The notes beneath the pieces were generated by a model. The model made no database searches and was not told the origin of the DNA. It saw nothing but the letters and a program-made list of their open reading frames with translations. From JABWBD01 sp040768665 (lineage in GTDB: Bacteria; Planctomycetota; Planctomycetia; Pirellulales; Thermoguttaceae): a DNA stretch of 64,000 bases. The position numbers were made by a program, and so were the translations under genes. Each line of letters starts with the position of its first letter. The stretch's first letter is position 1. Positions 17,207-27,169 of this stretch are shown here, one piece after another. The stretch is taken from positions 62,001-126,000 of the forward strand of contig JAXGMN010000015.1 of NCBI GenBank assembly GCA_040768665.1. The letters are read 5' to 3'.

Positions 17207-19266
17207 GCCGAAGATCGCCCGGTGATTCTTCGAATTACGAGGAAGCCGTCGCCTCCGTTTCCTCCGCGGCACCAGCCGGCACCTCCGTTTCCCCCTTGCA
17301 CGGCCCCGGCCAGACGCGAACGCGACGGAGGCGTTTCCAACGCCAACAGGACGAAGCCTCCGGAGCCGCCGCCCCCACCTCCGGAGGCACCCTCTCCCGG
17401 CGCGTTCACCCCCTGGTGTCCGTCTGCCCCGCGCGCGCTCAGCGAGCCGAGCAACTCGAGCGATCGAGCGGCGATCAAGACGATTCCGCCACCGGCCCCG
17501 CCGTGGCCGGCGGTCGAACTGCCATCGCCGTCGTCATCGGCCGCTCCCGACCCGCCGCCCGACCCCGGGAGCAGACGCGACGGATCGTCGTTGCCGTAAG
17601 GCTCGCCGCGAACTCCATATCCCTCCATCCCGAATCCGTTGGATCCGTAGGAAGCGTAGCTGCCTCCTCCTCCGCCACACCCCCAATCGACGAATCCGCC
17701 GCGCGTGCGAGCCGCGTAGACTCCTGCGCCGCCCCCACCGCCGTTCGGAGAGCGATTTCCTTGGACTCCTGAACCAAGGTACGACTCTCCCTGGCAGCCG
17801 TCCGCATGGGTGGCCGTTTTCTCGCCCGCTCCACCCCGAAAGCCAAGTGCGTCGGCGCCAATCGAGCCGCCTTTGCCGACACTCACGACGCCATCGGCTC
17901 GCAGCACGACGATCCCGCCCGTCGATCCATTCCAAGGGCTCGCGGTGAGTCTGCCGCCGGCTTCAACCGTGACGTCGGTGAAGTTGGGAACGCGCTGAAG
18001 GAAGGCTCGTTCGGCCGGGTCGTAATGGTTCACAAGCGGCGAGGTCAGTTCGATCGAAGTCAATTTCACGGACGCAATTCGCTGGAACTCGTGGCGGCCC
18101 GCGCCGGTGCCTCGCATGGCGATCACGAGCACCTCGTCTCCGGTCTGGAAGCCGATGGAGCTATCCACCGCCACGGTCGTCGTGCCGCTTGCGGCCGGCT
18201 GACTCAGCGACGTCTTGACCGAATCGACCTCATATCGATCCCGGACAATAATCGGGCCATCCGCTCCGGTTCCTGTGGACAAGAGTTCCACCTGGCCGGA
18301 CGCAGAGTCCGTCCCAAACCCGGAGGAGAACGGGACCGGCACATTTTGCTCCGAAGACTCCGCATTGGCAATGTCCACGTCCATGTCGACGGGCTTTGCG
18401 GACTCAGGAGAATAACCCGGGGCCATGTCACCGTTTGCGAATTCATGGCTTGATGTCGTCGGTTGCCGATCGGTAGTGGGGACTGCATCCAACGGAATGT
18501 TGTTTTCAGCGATGCCTATCGGCAGGAGCGGCGGTGCCTCCGTAGACGCGCTGGTGCCTGATTCTGTCGGCGTGCGCGGACCCACTGCCGGCGCACCAGT
18601 TTCCGAGGGTGCGTTCGCGTTGCCCGGCGTATCGGCAAATGTTTCCGCGACTGCCCGATCCGGCAGGAAATCCGAGGACGCGGGCGAGGTTGCCTGACCG
18701 TCCGGCAAGGCGGCACGATTGGCGACCGTCCCCGTTGCCAACTCCGGTGCTGTCTGGCGATAGGAATCGTGTTCGGCGTGTTGAGCGTTGCGGAGCGGGC
18801 CTGCCGCGAGAATGACGAGAAAGGCCGCCACGGACAGGGCCGCCAGATATCGCGGCCAAGGTGGATTTGCCGTCTTGCGGCGGCCCCTGTAATTTGCCTT
18901 GGGCGCGACCGCGACCTGTGCCGCTGCAGGGCCGTGCATCCGGGCTATCGGCGGCGCAGAATTCTCGCGTATCCGCTGGGTCGCTGTGATCTCGGCTCTT
19001 ACTTCCCGGTCATATTGGGCCTTCTTGTCGGGATCCAACAGGCACGCTCGCGCCGCAGCGAGTTCGTTCAAGATCGTCTGCGAATATTCGGCGTATTGAC
19101 CCAGTTGATACGTTCGGACATGTGCCATCCGCTGATCGGCAGCATCGCGAACGACGTCCGGATGCTCTTCGAACAGTTCCAGTCCGAGCAACCGATAGTA
19201 GTTCGGCGGCTGTTGCTTGGGCGGGATGCCCAGCCAACGGTGATAAGGATCGAAGGACTCGGCCAC
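17182..19266 (-). CDS. planctomycete J-domain-like N-terminus with transmembrane helix and glycine-rich C-terminal domain
   Basis: A 694-residue protein. It begins with SFDPYHRWLGIPPKQQPPNY and YRLLGLELFE, the J-domain-like module common at the front of planctomycete proteins. One membrane helix sits at about residues 138-157, followed by a Ser/Thr/Pro-rich linker (160-330). A beta-rich domain (about 330-450) contains FQTGDEVLVIAMRG, a pattern also seen in secreted beta-helix proteins, and the C-terminal 240 residues are very rich in Gly (GGGGGAG, GGGGGSGG). I infer a surface-anchored structural or adhesion protein with a cytoplasmic chaperone-like head. The target is unknown. Confidence 0.7.
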   Translation of the reverse strand: MAESFDPYHRWLGIPPKQQPPNYYRLLGLELFEEHPDVVRDAADQRMAHVRTYQLGQYAEYSQTILNELAAARACLLDPDKKAQYDREVRAEITATQRIRENSAPPIARMHGPAAAQVAVAPKANYRGRRKTANPPWPRYLAALSVAAFLVILAAGPLRNAQHAEHDSYRQTAPELATGTVANRAALPDGQATSPASSDFLPDRAVAETFADTPGNANAPSETGAPAVGPRTPTESGTSASTEAPPLLPIGIAENNIPLDAVPTTDRQPTTSSHEFANGDMAPGYSPESAKPVDMDVDIANAESSEQNVPVPFSSGFGTDSASGQVELLSTGTGADGPIIVRDRYEVDSVKTSLSQPAASGTTTVAVDSSIGFQTGDEVLVIAMRGTGAGRHEFQRIASVKLTSIELTSPLVNHYDPAERAFLQRVPNFTDVTVEAGGRLTASPWNGSTGGIVVLRADGVVSVGKGGSIGADALGFRGGAGEKTATHADGCQGESYLGSGVQGNRSPNGGGGGAGVYAARTRGGFVDWGCGGGGGSYASYGSNGFGMEGYGVRGEPYGNDDPSRLLPGSGGGSGAADDDGDGSSTAGHGGAGGGIVLIAARSLELLGSLSARGADGHQGVNAPGEGASGGGGGGSGGFVLLALETPPSRSRLAGAVQGGNGGAGWCRGGNGGDGFLVIRRITGRSSAQSPGLSR

Positions 19267-19356
19267 AGTTCGTGTGCCTCCGAGGTACGTGGGCTAAAAC
19301 AGTAGGCGTCCTCGCGAGGTGCCCGTCCCCATTTCGTTAGGACCTCTAAGCTAAAA

Positions 19357-19453
19357 AGGCTATCCGGAAACGGGGACAGGCACCCTGCATCTTGAATAAA
19401 CTCCGGCTCCGAGACACAACATCCGGGAGCCAGTCCCCGTTTCCGGATAGCCT
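19357..19453. repeat. type-A palindromic element, GGAAACGGGGAC variant, 20-bp perfect arms
   Basis: The arms AGGCTATCCGGAAACGGGGA (19357-19376) and its exact complement (19434-19453) flank a 57-base centre whose ends again mirror each other (CAGGCACC versus GGAGCCAG). It belongs with 14985 and 25605. Confidence 0.85.
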
Positions 19454-19989
19454 CTACGATCACTGGCTGGAGGCATGGGGGCCTCCCCGAGTATGATAGC
19501 GGGACCCATTCCCAGTTGTCCAGAACGGTGGGCTTCCCACAGCGGGGCCTGGAAAACTCTCGTCGGATCCGTGATATCTCAAATCTCCCGCCTCTGGCGC
19601 AGGAGCCCCTATCACTCGAACAAACCAGAGGACAGACCATGGACCCAAGTCGTAAATCCTATTTCTTAGCCGTTGTGGCTGCTGGTCTGCTTTGCTCGCC
19701 CGCGGCTGCCTTTTCGGAAGAGTCTTCCCCCCGGCCGCTGAAGGAGATCTTCGACGATGCGGAGCAACTCGCAGCCGATCCGCAGAAACACGACGAGGCT
19801 GCGGCACGGTATCGCTCCGTGGTCGCACGCCATCGCGACAACGAGCAGTGGTACCGCGCCGCGCTGCGGCGGCTCGCCCAATCCTATGCCGAGTCCGGAC
19901 AGATCGAAGAGGGAGCGAGTTTCTTCATCAAACTTGCTGTAGAGGAATCTACGACAGAGAAAGAGAAGATTTTGGGCGAGATCCTTACT

Positions 19990-21432
19990 TTGACTGTAGC
20001 TTGACATTGACTGACTGTAACTCTTTGTATTCAGCCTTTCCCCGGCCGAGTGCAGGAAAGAGGCCGAGGAACGCGATTTGATGTGCAGTGGAGAACTGTT
20101 GGAAGATGCGGTTTGGATCCCCGGATACGGGGATGCTGGACCGTTTGGGAGCAATTCGTCGACCCTACGCAGCACGTTTGACGAGCAGCGGCAACAAGGA
20201 CATGCGGGAGTATGTGTCTGGTCTGTGTTGGATGTCAAACGGAAGAATTCCGAGATGATCGCGTACCTCCACGACCGGGAGCGGTGTGCTGGCAGAAGTT
20301 CATCGGCCAGTCGCCGTGGGACGATCGTCCGCTGATCGGAGAACTGGCGCGCAAGTCGAGTGCGGAGTTGGGCGAGCCCGATGGCGTGCTCGCGACCCGT
20401 CGGGGTTCAAGAAACAAGGAAAAAGCTCGGTCGGGGTGCGCGACAATGGTGCGGGCGTCTGGGAAAATCGACAACTGCCAGGTGGGTATATACTTGGGGT
20501 ATGTTTCTCGAAGGGCACCTGGTGGACACGCGGCTGTACTTGAACAAGAGTGGGCGAAAGACAAGAAGCGGCGGAAGAAGTGCGGTGTTCCCGCCGCGAT
20601 TCGCTTGCGCGGCACGCGCGGCTCTGGAGATGCTTGCGGAGCACGGGAAAGCCTTGCTCACGGCTGGATTGCCGGAGACGACGAAATGGGGCGTAGCTCG
20701 GCATTTCGGCGAGATTTGCGGTCGTTGGGAGAACGGTATCTGCTCGCCGTGCCATCGAACACGTTGGTGCGCGATCTGGTGCCGTCGCCGGAATACTGTG
20801 GTCGCGGACGGCGGCCGCAGATTCCCTATGATCGCGTGGATCGGTGGTGTGCGGCGTTGCCGGAGAACGCCTGGATGACGATCGAGGTGCGTGACGGCGC
20901 TCGCGGCCGCTGGCGGTGCAGGCCGTGAAGACACGCGTCAGGCGAAGACGATCGACGTCGCAACGGTCCCGAAGAGCTGTTGGTGGTGGTGCGCGAGGGC
21001 AGAGCGATGGTACGATGAAGCACGATTACCTCGCGAACGCGGCGCTGAAACGCCGCTGGCCGAATACCCGTGTCGTCAAGGCCGAGCATCGGATCGAGAG
21101 CCTCGAGCGTGCGAAAGGCGAAGCGGGGCTTGCCCAATATCAGGTCCGCAATTGGCGTGAGTGGCACCACCATCAAACCTCTCGTTGTTGGCCGCATGGT
21201 TCCTGACGCAAGAAACATGTGGGGGAAAAAATACACCCCAGCACTCACTGTTCCACGTGTTCGCACCATCCTGACCTCATTGCTCATGTCCTCGACTGCG
21301 GTTCGCCGGACTATATCAAGCGGCACAATACCGGGTGATGCAGCGGAACAGATGCCTACGCATACCACTGGAAATCACGTAATCGCTTGGCTCCTCGAAG
21401 GTTCAGTCAACGGAAATAGCGGCTACAGTCAA
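19990..21432 (+). mobile_element. IS701-like insertion sequence, 1443 bp, with 11-bp terminal repeats and 5-bp target duplication
   Basis: The ends are TTGACTGTAGC at 19990-20000 and its exact complement GCTACAGTCAA at 21422-21432. Both are bordered by TTACT (19985-19989 and 21433-21437). The length and encoded transposase fit the IS701/IS4-superfamily DDE group. Clean ends and intact duplication indicate a single insertion that has not rearranged since, although the transposase has decayed. Confidence 0.85.
20113..21415 (+). pseudogene. degenerate IS701-family DDE transposase
   Basis: Similarity is spread over all three plus-strand frames. In order it reads VKRKNSEMIAYLHDRER, QKFIGQSPWDDRPL, GKIDNCQVGIYLGYVSR (start of the catalytic core), EWAKDKKRRKKCGVP, HGWIAGDDEMGRS (with the second DDE aspartate), ERYLLAVPSNT, DRWCAALPENAWMTIEVRDG, KAEHRIESLERAKGEAGLAQ (third acidic residue) and YQVRNWREWHHHQT. 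Several frame changes are needed to join these pieces, so no functional enzyme is made from the sequence as given. Confidence 0.8.
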
Positions 21433-22466
21433 TTACTACTACGTACCGCTTGAAGCACCCGATGTCTTCAAAAAGTCGTGACCCGGATGGGGCTCGAGTC
21501 GGCACGGACGCCGGCGGCACCGGCCGATCCCGTCGGAGGGAACTCTCCCAGGCGATCCTGCAGCGAAAAGACCCGATGCTGCGAAGAGAGCCTCAAAAGC
21601 TACAGCAAATGCTCCAGGCCGGTTCACCGGTTGCAGAGAAACGGCAGGGTCTTGCCACGCTATTGAAGTCGTTGGCGGCGAAGTTCGACCGCGAACCGTT
21701 CCGCCGCCTCGTTTTCCCGCTCCTCGAATCGGACGATGCGACGACCCGGGCGATGGCATTGCGATGTCTGCCGGGGTTGGAACCTGCCGTGAGCGATTTG
21801 GACAAAGTTATCCCGTTGGCCCAAGACGAATCGCCGCAAGTACGGATGAATGTCGGGATTGCGCTGATTCAGATAGGGAAAGGTCGCGAGGCGGAGAAGG
21901 TGATCCCTGCGCTGATGAATCTGCTGAAGGACGACGATTCGGCGGTGGTCGAGCAGACGATCCGATCGATGTGGGGTCAGTATTCGTCACCGGAGTTCGA
22001 TTCGCTGCTCATTGAGCTCTCTCACGACCCGAAACTCCACCACAACGTCGTCTATTTCGGCCTCAGCACGATGCGTCCGAAGAGCGTGGCCGTGTGTCGC
22101 AGGCTCGTCGAGGAACTGGCCGATCCCGACTGGAACAACAGCGGCCGCGCGGCCTGGGGATTGACGTACGGAGTGGCGGACGAAGCGAAGTCCCTCGTGG
22201 AACAGGGACTTCTCAAGGCCTTGCCGGAGGAGACCAATGCCTACACGCGCGAGCAAGAATTCCGCGCGCTACGCAACGTGGCGACGGAGCAGTCGCGAGC
22301 CTATCTGGCGAAAGTCGCCGGTTCGGATCAGGAACAGGAGAAGTTCCGAGAAATGGCGCGTGCGATTCTGGCGGAGCTTGATAAGAGTCGATAGGCGCGC
22401 TTGCCGTATACGCTTGGCCCTCCCAGTTGACCCCCTCGGACCCGGCGCGGCACAATGGGTGTCTGT

Positions 22467-22501
22467 AATCTGTAACCGTTCACGCCCACGGTCACTGGTC
22501 C
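22467..22501. repeat. half of a type-B palindromic element
   Basis: TGTAACCGTTCACG followed by GGTCACTGGTCC repeats the left arm of the element at 25807 (TAACCGTTCACGGGGC...GGACTGGTCC). No matching right arm follows, so this is a partial copy. It lies upstream of the sulfatase gene. Confidence 0.5.
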
Positions 22502-22580
22502 GATCGTTGACGCAGATTCGGTCGAATTTCCGAGCGGCATCCGGCCACCCAAACAACCCCAAAGCTCAGGAGACGCAAGC

Positions 22581-24101
22581 GTGGACTCGAGACAGCATCG
22601 TAGCACAAGAGGTTCGGCAATCGGGCTCGCGGCACGCCTTGCCGCGCTGGTCCTTACATTCTGTCTCTGCGGGCGTCTGCTCGCCGCCGAGCGGCCGAAC
22701 GTCCTTTTTCTCATCTCGGATGATCTGAACAATTCGCTGGGATGCTATGGACACCCTCTGGTAAAGAGCCCCAACATCGACAAGCTGGCCGCGCGCGGCG
22801 TACGGTTCGACCGCGCGTATTGCCAATTTCCGCTCTGCGGGCCCAGCCGGAATTCGATGCTCACCGGGTTGCATCCCAACAGCACCGGCATCCATGCCAA
22901 TTCGCAGATCTTCCGGCAAACCATTCCTTCGCATCACAGCCTGCCCCAGGCATTCCGTCTAGCGGGTTACTTCGCCGGACGGATCGGCAAACTGTATCAT
23001 TACAATGTTCCGAAGTCGATCGGCACCAACGGCCACGACGATCCAGGCTCCTGGGAGATGGAGCTCAACCCTGCGGGCTGCGATCGGCTCGAAGAAGAGC
23101 CGCACATCTTCAGTCTCGTCCCGGGCCAGTTCGGCGGCACGCTGAGCTGGTACGCCTCGCCGAAGAGCGACACGCATCACACCGACGGCATGATGGCCGC
23201 CGACGCCGAGTGGGTTCTCGCGCGGTGCGCCCGCCAGAAAGACCGTCCATTCTTTCTGGCGGTCGGCTTTTATCGGCCTCACACGCCCTACGTCGCACCG
23301 AAGCCGTATTTTGAACGCTACCCGGAGGAGAAGATGCCCGTGGTACAAGGCGTGACCGAAGATCAAGCCGATCTTCCGGCGCCGGCCCTGGGCAGCTACA
23401 AGCGCGAGCAGGACAAGCTGACCGACGACCTGCGCCGCCAGGCGATCCAGGCCTATTTCGCCAGCATCACATTCGTGGACGCGCAGGTCGGTCGAGTGCT
23501 GGACTCGCTCGAACGACTCGGGCTGGCGGAAAACACCATCGTCGTCTTCACCAGCGACCACGGCTATCATCTCGGCGAGCACGGGCTGTGGCAGAAGATG
23601 AGTCTTTTCGAGGAGAGCTCGCGGGTGCCGCTGATCATCGCCGCGCCGGGCGTGAGCGCCCGTGGCGGCGTGGCCGAGACGCCGGTCGGGCTGATCGACC
23701 TGTACCCAACGCTTGCCGAGCTCTGCAACGTCAGCTCACCGGAAAACCTTCAGGGGCAGAGCCTGGTATCCATGCTCAAAGACCCTCGCGCGAAAGGTCG
23801 GGGCTGGACGATCAGCCAGGTGAGCCGCGGCGGTCGAAAGAATCGCTTCTTCGGCTACACACTTCGTACGCCGCGCTGGCGCTACACCGAATGGGCCGGG
23901 GGCGATGAAGGCCGCGAACTCTATGATCACGACACGGACCCCCGGGAGCTGACAAACCTCGCCGAGGAGCCGGCGCACACCGCGACGGTCGCGGACCTGT
24001 CCCGGCAACTTCGGCAGGCGATCCAGGATACGTTTCCGCCGTCTGGAGAGAGTCCGGAAGTGATGCCCGACCCGTGGGCGCCGAACCTGACCGATCCGTA
24101 G
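22581..24101 (+). CDS. secreted sulfatase, iduronate-2-sulfatase type
   Basis: A 506-residue sulfatase with AGGAGA eight bases before GTG 22581 and a signal peptide ending near residue 36 (LCGRLLAAE). The metal aspartates lie in ISDDLN (D47, D48). The formylglycine motif CGPSR starts at C86, so the enzyme needs maturation by a formylglycine-generating enzyme. Later blocks GFYRPHTPYVAP, FTSDHGYHLGEHG and KMSLFEESSRVPLI are characteristic of the iduronate/choline sulfatase-like subfamily. Its likely role is periplasmic desulfation of polysaccharides. Substrate is unknown. Confidence 0.92.
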   Translation: MDSRQHRSTRGSAIGLAARLAALVLTFCLCGRLLAAERPNVLFLISDDLNNSLGCYGHPLVKSPNIDKLAARGVRFDRAYCQFPLCGPSRNSMLTGLHPNSTGIHANSQIFRQTIPSHHSLPQAFRLAGYFAGRIGKLYHYNVPKSIGTNGHDDPGSWEMELNPAGCDRLEEEPHIFSLVPGQFGGTLSWYASPKSDTHHTDGMMAADAEWVLARCARQKDRPFFLAVGFYRPHTPYVAPKPYFERYPEEKMPVVQGVTEDQADLPAPALGSYKREQDKLTDDLRRQAIQAYFASITFVDAQVGRVLDSLERLGLAENTIVVFTSDHGYHLGEHGLWQKMSLFEESSRVPLIIAAPGVSARGGVAETPVGLIDLYPTLAELCNVSSPENLQGQSLVSMLKDPRAKGRGWTISQVSRGGRKNRFFGYTLRTPRWRYTEWAGGDEGRELYDHDTDPRELTNLAEEPAHTATVADLSRQLRQAIQDTFPPSGESPEVMPDPWAPNLTDP

Positions 24102-24154
24102 TTGAATTGGACGCAAGTGACGGCAAGCGTGGCGTGGTCGGGTTGGTTCAGGCG

Positions 24155-25555
24155 TTACTGCACTAGCGCCAGTTTGCGGTCCGAGGCGACTCGCCGAAAG
24201 ACGTCCTTGAGCTGTTCTTCGTATTCGGCGACGGGCTGTCCGCCCGGGATTTCGAAATACACGCCTTTGGTGATGTCCGCGATCTGCTGCATCAGCTCGG
24301 TGTCGGCGCCGGCACCGAGGGAGATCGTGACGATCGGAATACCCGCTGCGGTCGCTGCATGCGCCTCGTCGAGAGCTTTTTGCTTCGCATAGCGGGAACT
24401 GCCCGGCAGATTTGCCTGCCCATCGGTCATGAGCACCATGAGTCTGCCCGTACCCGTGCGGCCATTATTCTGGAATTCAAGGCGTGCGGTCTTCATCCCG
24501 TCATAGATGTTGGTGTAGACGTTGTAGTGCCCCGCCTGGCGATGCCGGGTGATGTCCGCGATTCGAGCGAACTCACTCGTAAACTCGTTTTCGAGGATTG
24601 CCGTGCCGTCCGAGGCCGTGTAGATGGAGAGCCCGAGGCGATCGTGGGGGCAATTCTCGTCGAGATAGGCCACGAGCAGATCCACAGCGTCTTTCACCGC
24701 GGTAACCGGCTGTTCGCTGGTCATCCACAGATCGGGCGTCTGCGAAACCTGGCACTTCTCAGCCAGCAGGTAGTTGATCCAGGTGAGATAGCCGTATCGC
24801 TGTCTGTATCCCGCGCGGTAGATATCGGAGTCTTTCATCACGTATTCGACATAGTCTGCCCATGAGCCGGACGGATACGGATACGGGACGCGCTTGAGAT
24901 TCAGCTTATTGATGACGCTGTTCACATTACCCGATGAAATGTACTCGGGCGTCCATTGCATGTCGCCAAATCGCGGCGACCCAAGTTCCGAGTAGATGTC
25001 TCGGAGGTTCGCCTCGACCATGTAACGCCCGAGGGGACTGATGGATCGCAGTTGGCTGTCGTAGCACATAGAGCCCGAGAAGTCGAGCACGAGCATGATG
25101 TCGCGGGGAGCGAAGGAGGCGACGGCACTGGCCTCCGATTGGAACGCGTCCCGGCCCAGGACCCGAGCGAAGAAGAACGGCCGCGGGAGACTGTGGACGG
25201 TCACTTCCATGGCATTGGTCTCGTCGGCCCCCGGTTCGAAGCGCCTTTCACGAGTGTCCCAGTTTCCGAAACGAATCTCCGTTTTCGATTCATCGACAGC
25301 GGTCCCATGGTTTTTGTGCAGCCCGACATACTTGCGGACTTCTTGTTCGGCGGCCTCCATGCCTCCAACCATCGTGCCCGCGCCGGCCAACGCCGCCGCA
25401 TCCGCGGTTATCTGAAGCTGGGTGCGGGTCAGGGCCACGTAGCCGAGGTCGACGGAAAATGCGAGCAAGGCAAAGATCATAATCATCATCACTGCGGTCA
25501 GAACCAGGATGGCTCCCTGTCGCCGATGGTCTTCATGCTGGTGTTTGCGATCCAT
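24155..25555 (-). CDS. TadG-like pseudopilin/VWA domain protein
   Basis: Starting at ATG 25555 (GAGGAG eight bases upstream) the protein has 466 residues. Residues about 12-38 (GAILVLTAVMMIMIFALLAF) form the TadE/TadG-type membrane helix, and LQITADAAALAGAG is the classical Flp-pilus-associated motif. A von Willebrand A domain follows with the MIDAS sequence DFSGSMC and later VLMTDGQANLPGSS. Such proteins anchor in the inner membrane and take part in pilus assembly or surface binding. It is convergent with the sulfatase gene and stands alone. Confidence 0.85.
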   Translation of the reverse strand: MDRKHQHEDHRRQGAILVLTAVMMIMIFALLAFSVDLGYVALTRTQLQITADAAALAGAGTMVGGMEAAEQEVRKYVGLHKNHGTAVDESKTEIRFGNWDTRERRFEPGADETNAMEVTVHSLPRPFFFARVLGRDAFQSEASAVASFAPRDIMLVLDFSGSMCYDSQLRSISPLGRYMVEANLRDIYSELGSPRFGDMQWTPEYISSGNVNSVINKLNLKRVPYPYPSGSWADYVEYVMKDSDIYRAGYRQRYGYLTWINYLLAEKCQVSQTPDLWMTSEQPVTAVKDAVDLLVAYLDENCPHDRLGLSIYTASDGTAILENEFTSEFARIADITRHRQAGHYNVYTNIYDGMKTARLEFQNNGRTGTGRLMVLMTDGQANLPGSSRYAKQKALDEAHAATAAGIPIVTISLGAGADTELMQQIADITKGVYFEIPGGQPVAEYEEQLKDVFRRVASDRKLALVQ

Positions 25556-25604
25556 TGCCGGGCTCCTCTTATCACTGAACCATGCCAACCCTAGCGGCTC
25601 GAGT

Positions 25605-25690
25605 TCGGAAACTGGGACAGGCACCTCGCCACGACGAGGTTCTCAGCGGATACCAGGGAATTTGGCTGGAAGCCCGTCCCCGTGTCTGCA
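25605..25690. repeat. type-A palindromic element, degraded copy
   Basis: TCGGAAACTGGGACAGGCAC at the left and AGCCCGTCCCCGTGTC at the right repeat the ends of the 19357 element with several changes. It sits upstream of the VWA gene. Confidence 0.7.
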
Positions 25691-25806
25691 CCTTCCCAGA
25701 AAATCTGGCTCAGAGATCACCGCGTGTCAACGTTACAGGGGCGGTCCCTGCGGCTTTTGAGGAGTGATATGGCGGTGGGCCGTGCTCCGTATGGCACAGA
25801 CGGTAC

Positions 25807-25924
25807 TAACCGTTCACGGGGCGGCCGGGGACTGGTCCATTTTTCGGCCGGTCGACGCATTTTGGCTCCAAAGCCACTGGCCGAAAACATGGACCTGTCC
25901 CCTCTCTTGCCCCGTGAACGGTTA
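25807..25924. repeat. type-B palindromic element with 16-bp perfect outer arms
   Basis: The outer arms TAACCGTTCACGGGGC (25807-25822) and its complement (25909-25924) are exact. Inner arms GGGACTGGTCCATTTTTCGG and GGCCGAAAACATGGACCTGT pair over about 22 bases with one mismatch and one gap. The element can fold into one long hairpin. Relatives are inside the coding sequence at 15943 and, as a half copy, at 22467. Confidence 0.85.
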
Positions 25925-26428
25925 CAGACGGTACAACGGAATCCGCGAGTAGTGAGAGGAAAGGCGGAGGACCGACTCCGTCGCGTCGCAATGGGTGTGC
26001 GGTAGCGGCGGGGTGAGGCGGAACACGAGAACCGACCGCCGCAAGAAGAAGCTGGCGGGCGGGCGCCGCGTTGCGGCTCTCGCCCTCAGTCCCGGGGGGT
26101 AGGGATGGGGGTTAGGCTTTTGCACAGCGATCGCGTCCCGGCGCGATCCGAAGAGCTTGTGGAGCGGCCGTGTGGGCCCAGCGGGCAACTAACTTCTCCA
26201 ATTCGATATCCAGCCAACGGTCAAACTGCACATAGGAAGCGTAGGCGACCTTCACCGGTACGTCACTGTCTTCGTGATTTTTCCGACTATTGCCAGTAAG
26301 AGGATATCCGTCGGTTGTCACTATTGCACTCCGTTTTGTGGCCACCAGGGCCCGTTGGTGAACCTCACCGGGCCGAGCTGCCTTGTCGCCCGGAACCGGC
26401 CTTGCCCCGCAGAACTCTCTCCGGAACT

Positions 26429-26516
26429 GCTGAAAAAGGGGACAGGCACCGCAGCAGCCTGTATCTCCTTGCACTGCAAACTAGCACGCCTTGCGGAACC
26501 AGTCCCCTTTTTCGCC
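26429..26516. repeat. type-A palindromic element (GAAAAAGGGGACAGGCACC)
   Basis: CTGAAAAAGGGGACAGGCAC at the left and GGAACCAGTCCCCTTTTTC at the right mirror each other, with a loop of about 50 bases. It is the same family as 11791, 35213 and 62091. Confidence 0.8.
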
Positions 26517-26664
26517 AGTCTCTCTGTCTGTTACGTTAGATGCGCTGCCGCTGTTCCAGGTTCGGAGATTTCCCGTAGCGGGAAGCCCGGGATTTCCCTG
26601 AGCCCGACCGTTCCACCTATATGGGTGCCGTGCGTCCGAGGTTCTGCGAGCGTCCGCATCGATC

Positions 26665-26693
26665 TTGCCAGGCTTTCGGGGTCTGCCTATAAT
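26665..26693 (+). promoter_or_regulatory. sigma70-type promoter
   Basis: TTGCCA at 26665-26670 and a perfect TATAAT at 26688-26693 are separated by 17 bases. The nearest plus-strand gene, flgM, begins 477 bases downstream, so this promoter may drive a long leader or a separate small RNA. A second TATAAT (27012-27017) lacks a well-spaced -35 box. Confidence 0.5.
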
Positions 26694-27169
26694 CCGGGCC
26701 GGTGTCGTGGTGAACCGTGGACACTGGACAGACGTATCATCAGTTGAAGGTGCCACCGGCAAGCCCTGTGCCGTCTTGGCGTCGGGGCCGGAGCGAGGCA
26801 TAATGAAAGGGAGGGTTCTGGGGCTGGGAAACGGCGCGTTTTCGTCGTGCGAACCCCATTCGTCACAGGCGTTACAGGTCGGGAACCGGTCCGGTTTGAT
26901 ACCACCAGGGCACTTCAGGATTCCGTGAATGCTACGCAACCGGCCGGTCGATGACACGGGTGCAAACGCATCCGTGTTGGACTGCCAGTCGCGGGACCAA
27001 CGGCGGTGACCTATAATTCGTAGGACGGATTCAGCGTTTGTAGGTAACAAGTACATGGCTCGTTCGACCCGTCTCTTCCCCGCGCGCCTTTTCGACGACC
27101 GCAATTCGATCGGCGCATGCCCGTTCGGGCAGAGTCGAACCAAGCCCCCACTGGTTGAGGAGAAGTAGG

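Larger units (their letters stand above)
19639..22394 (+). pseudogene. secreted TPR/HEAT-repeat protein gene interrupted by an IS701-like element
   Basis: The 5' part (19639-19989) encodes a signal peptide (YFLAVVAAGLLCSPAAA) and a tetratricopeptide-like region (AARYRSVVARHRDNEQWYRA). The 3' part (21438-22394) encodes HEAT-type repeats (ESPQVRMNVGIALIQIG, DDDSAVVEQTIRSMWGQY). The insertion lies between them, flanked by the direct repeat TTACT. Removing the element and one repeat copy joins codon ACT (19987-19989) to ACT (21438-21440) in the same frame, giving one open frame of about 435 residues. As it stands the first half ends after five IS-derived codons at TGA 20002-20004. The second half might still be translated from an internal start. 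Confidence 0.8.
25925..27169. other. long intergenic region with one repeat and a promoter
   Basis: No full gene is supported. It contains a type-A palindrome (26429-26516) and a good promoter (26665-26693). A minus-strand fragment near 26160-26290 reads VPVKVAYASYVQFDRW and LEKLVARWAHTAAP, which has the look of a small planctomycete protein but lacks a start codon. About 470 bases between the promoter and flgM hold no protein-coding frame that I believe. Confidence 0.5.

Noticed and set aside
26112..26474. Small minus-strand gene
   Set aside because: A central piece looks protein-like (VPVKVAYASYVQFDRW), but there is no plausible start, and the upstream part runs through a palindromic repeat.
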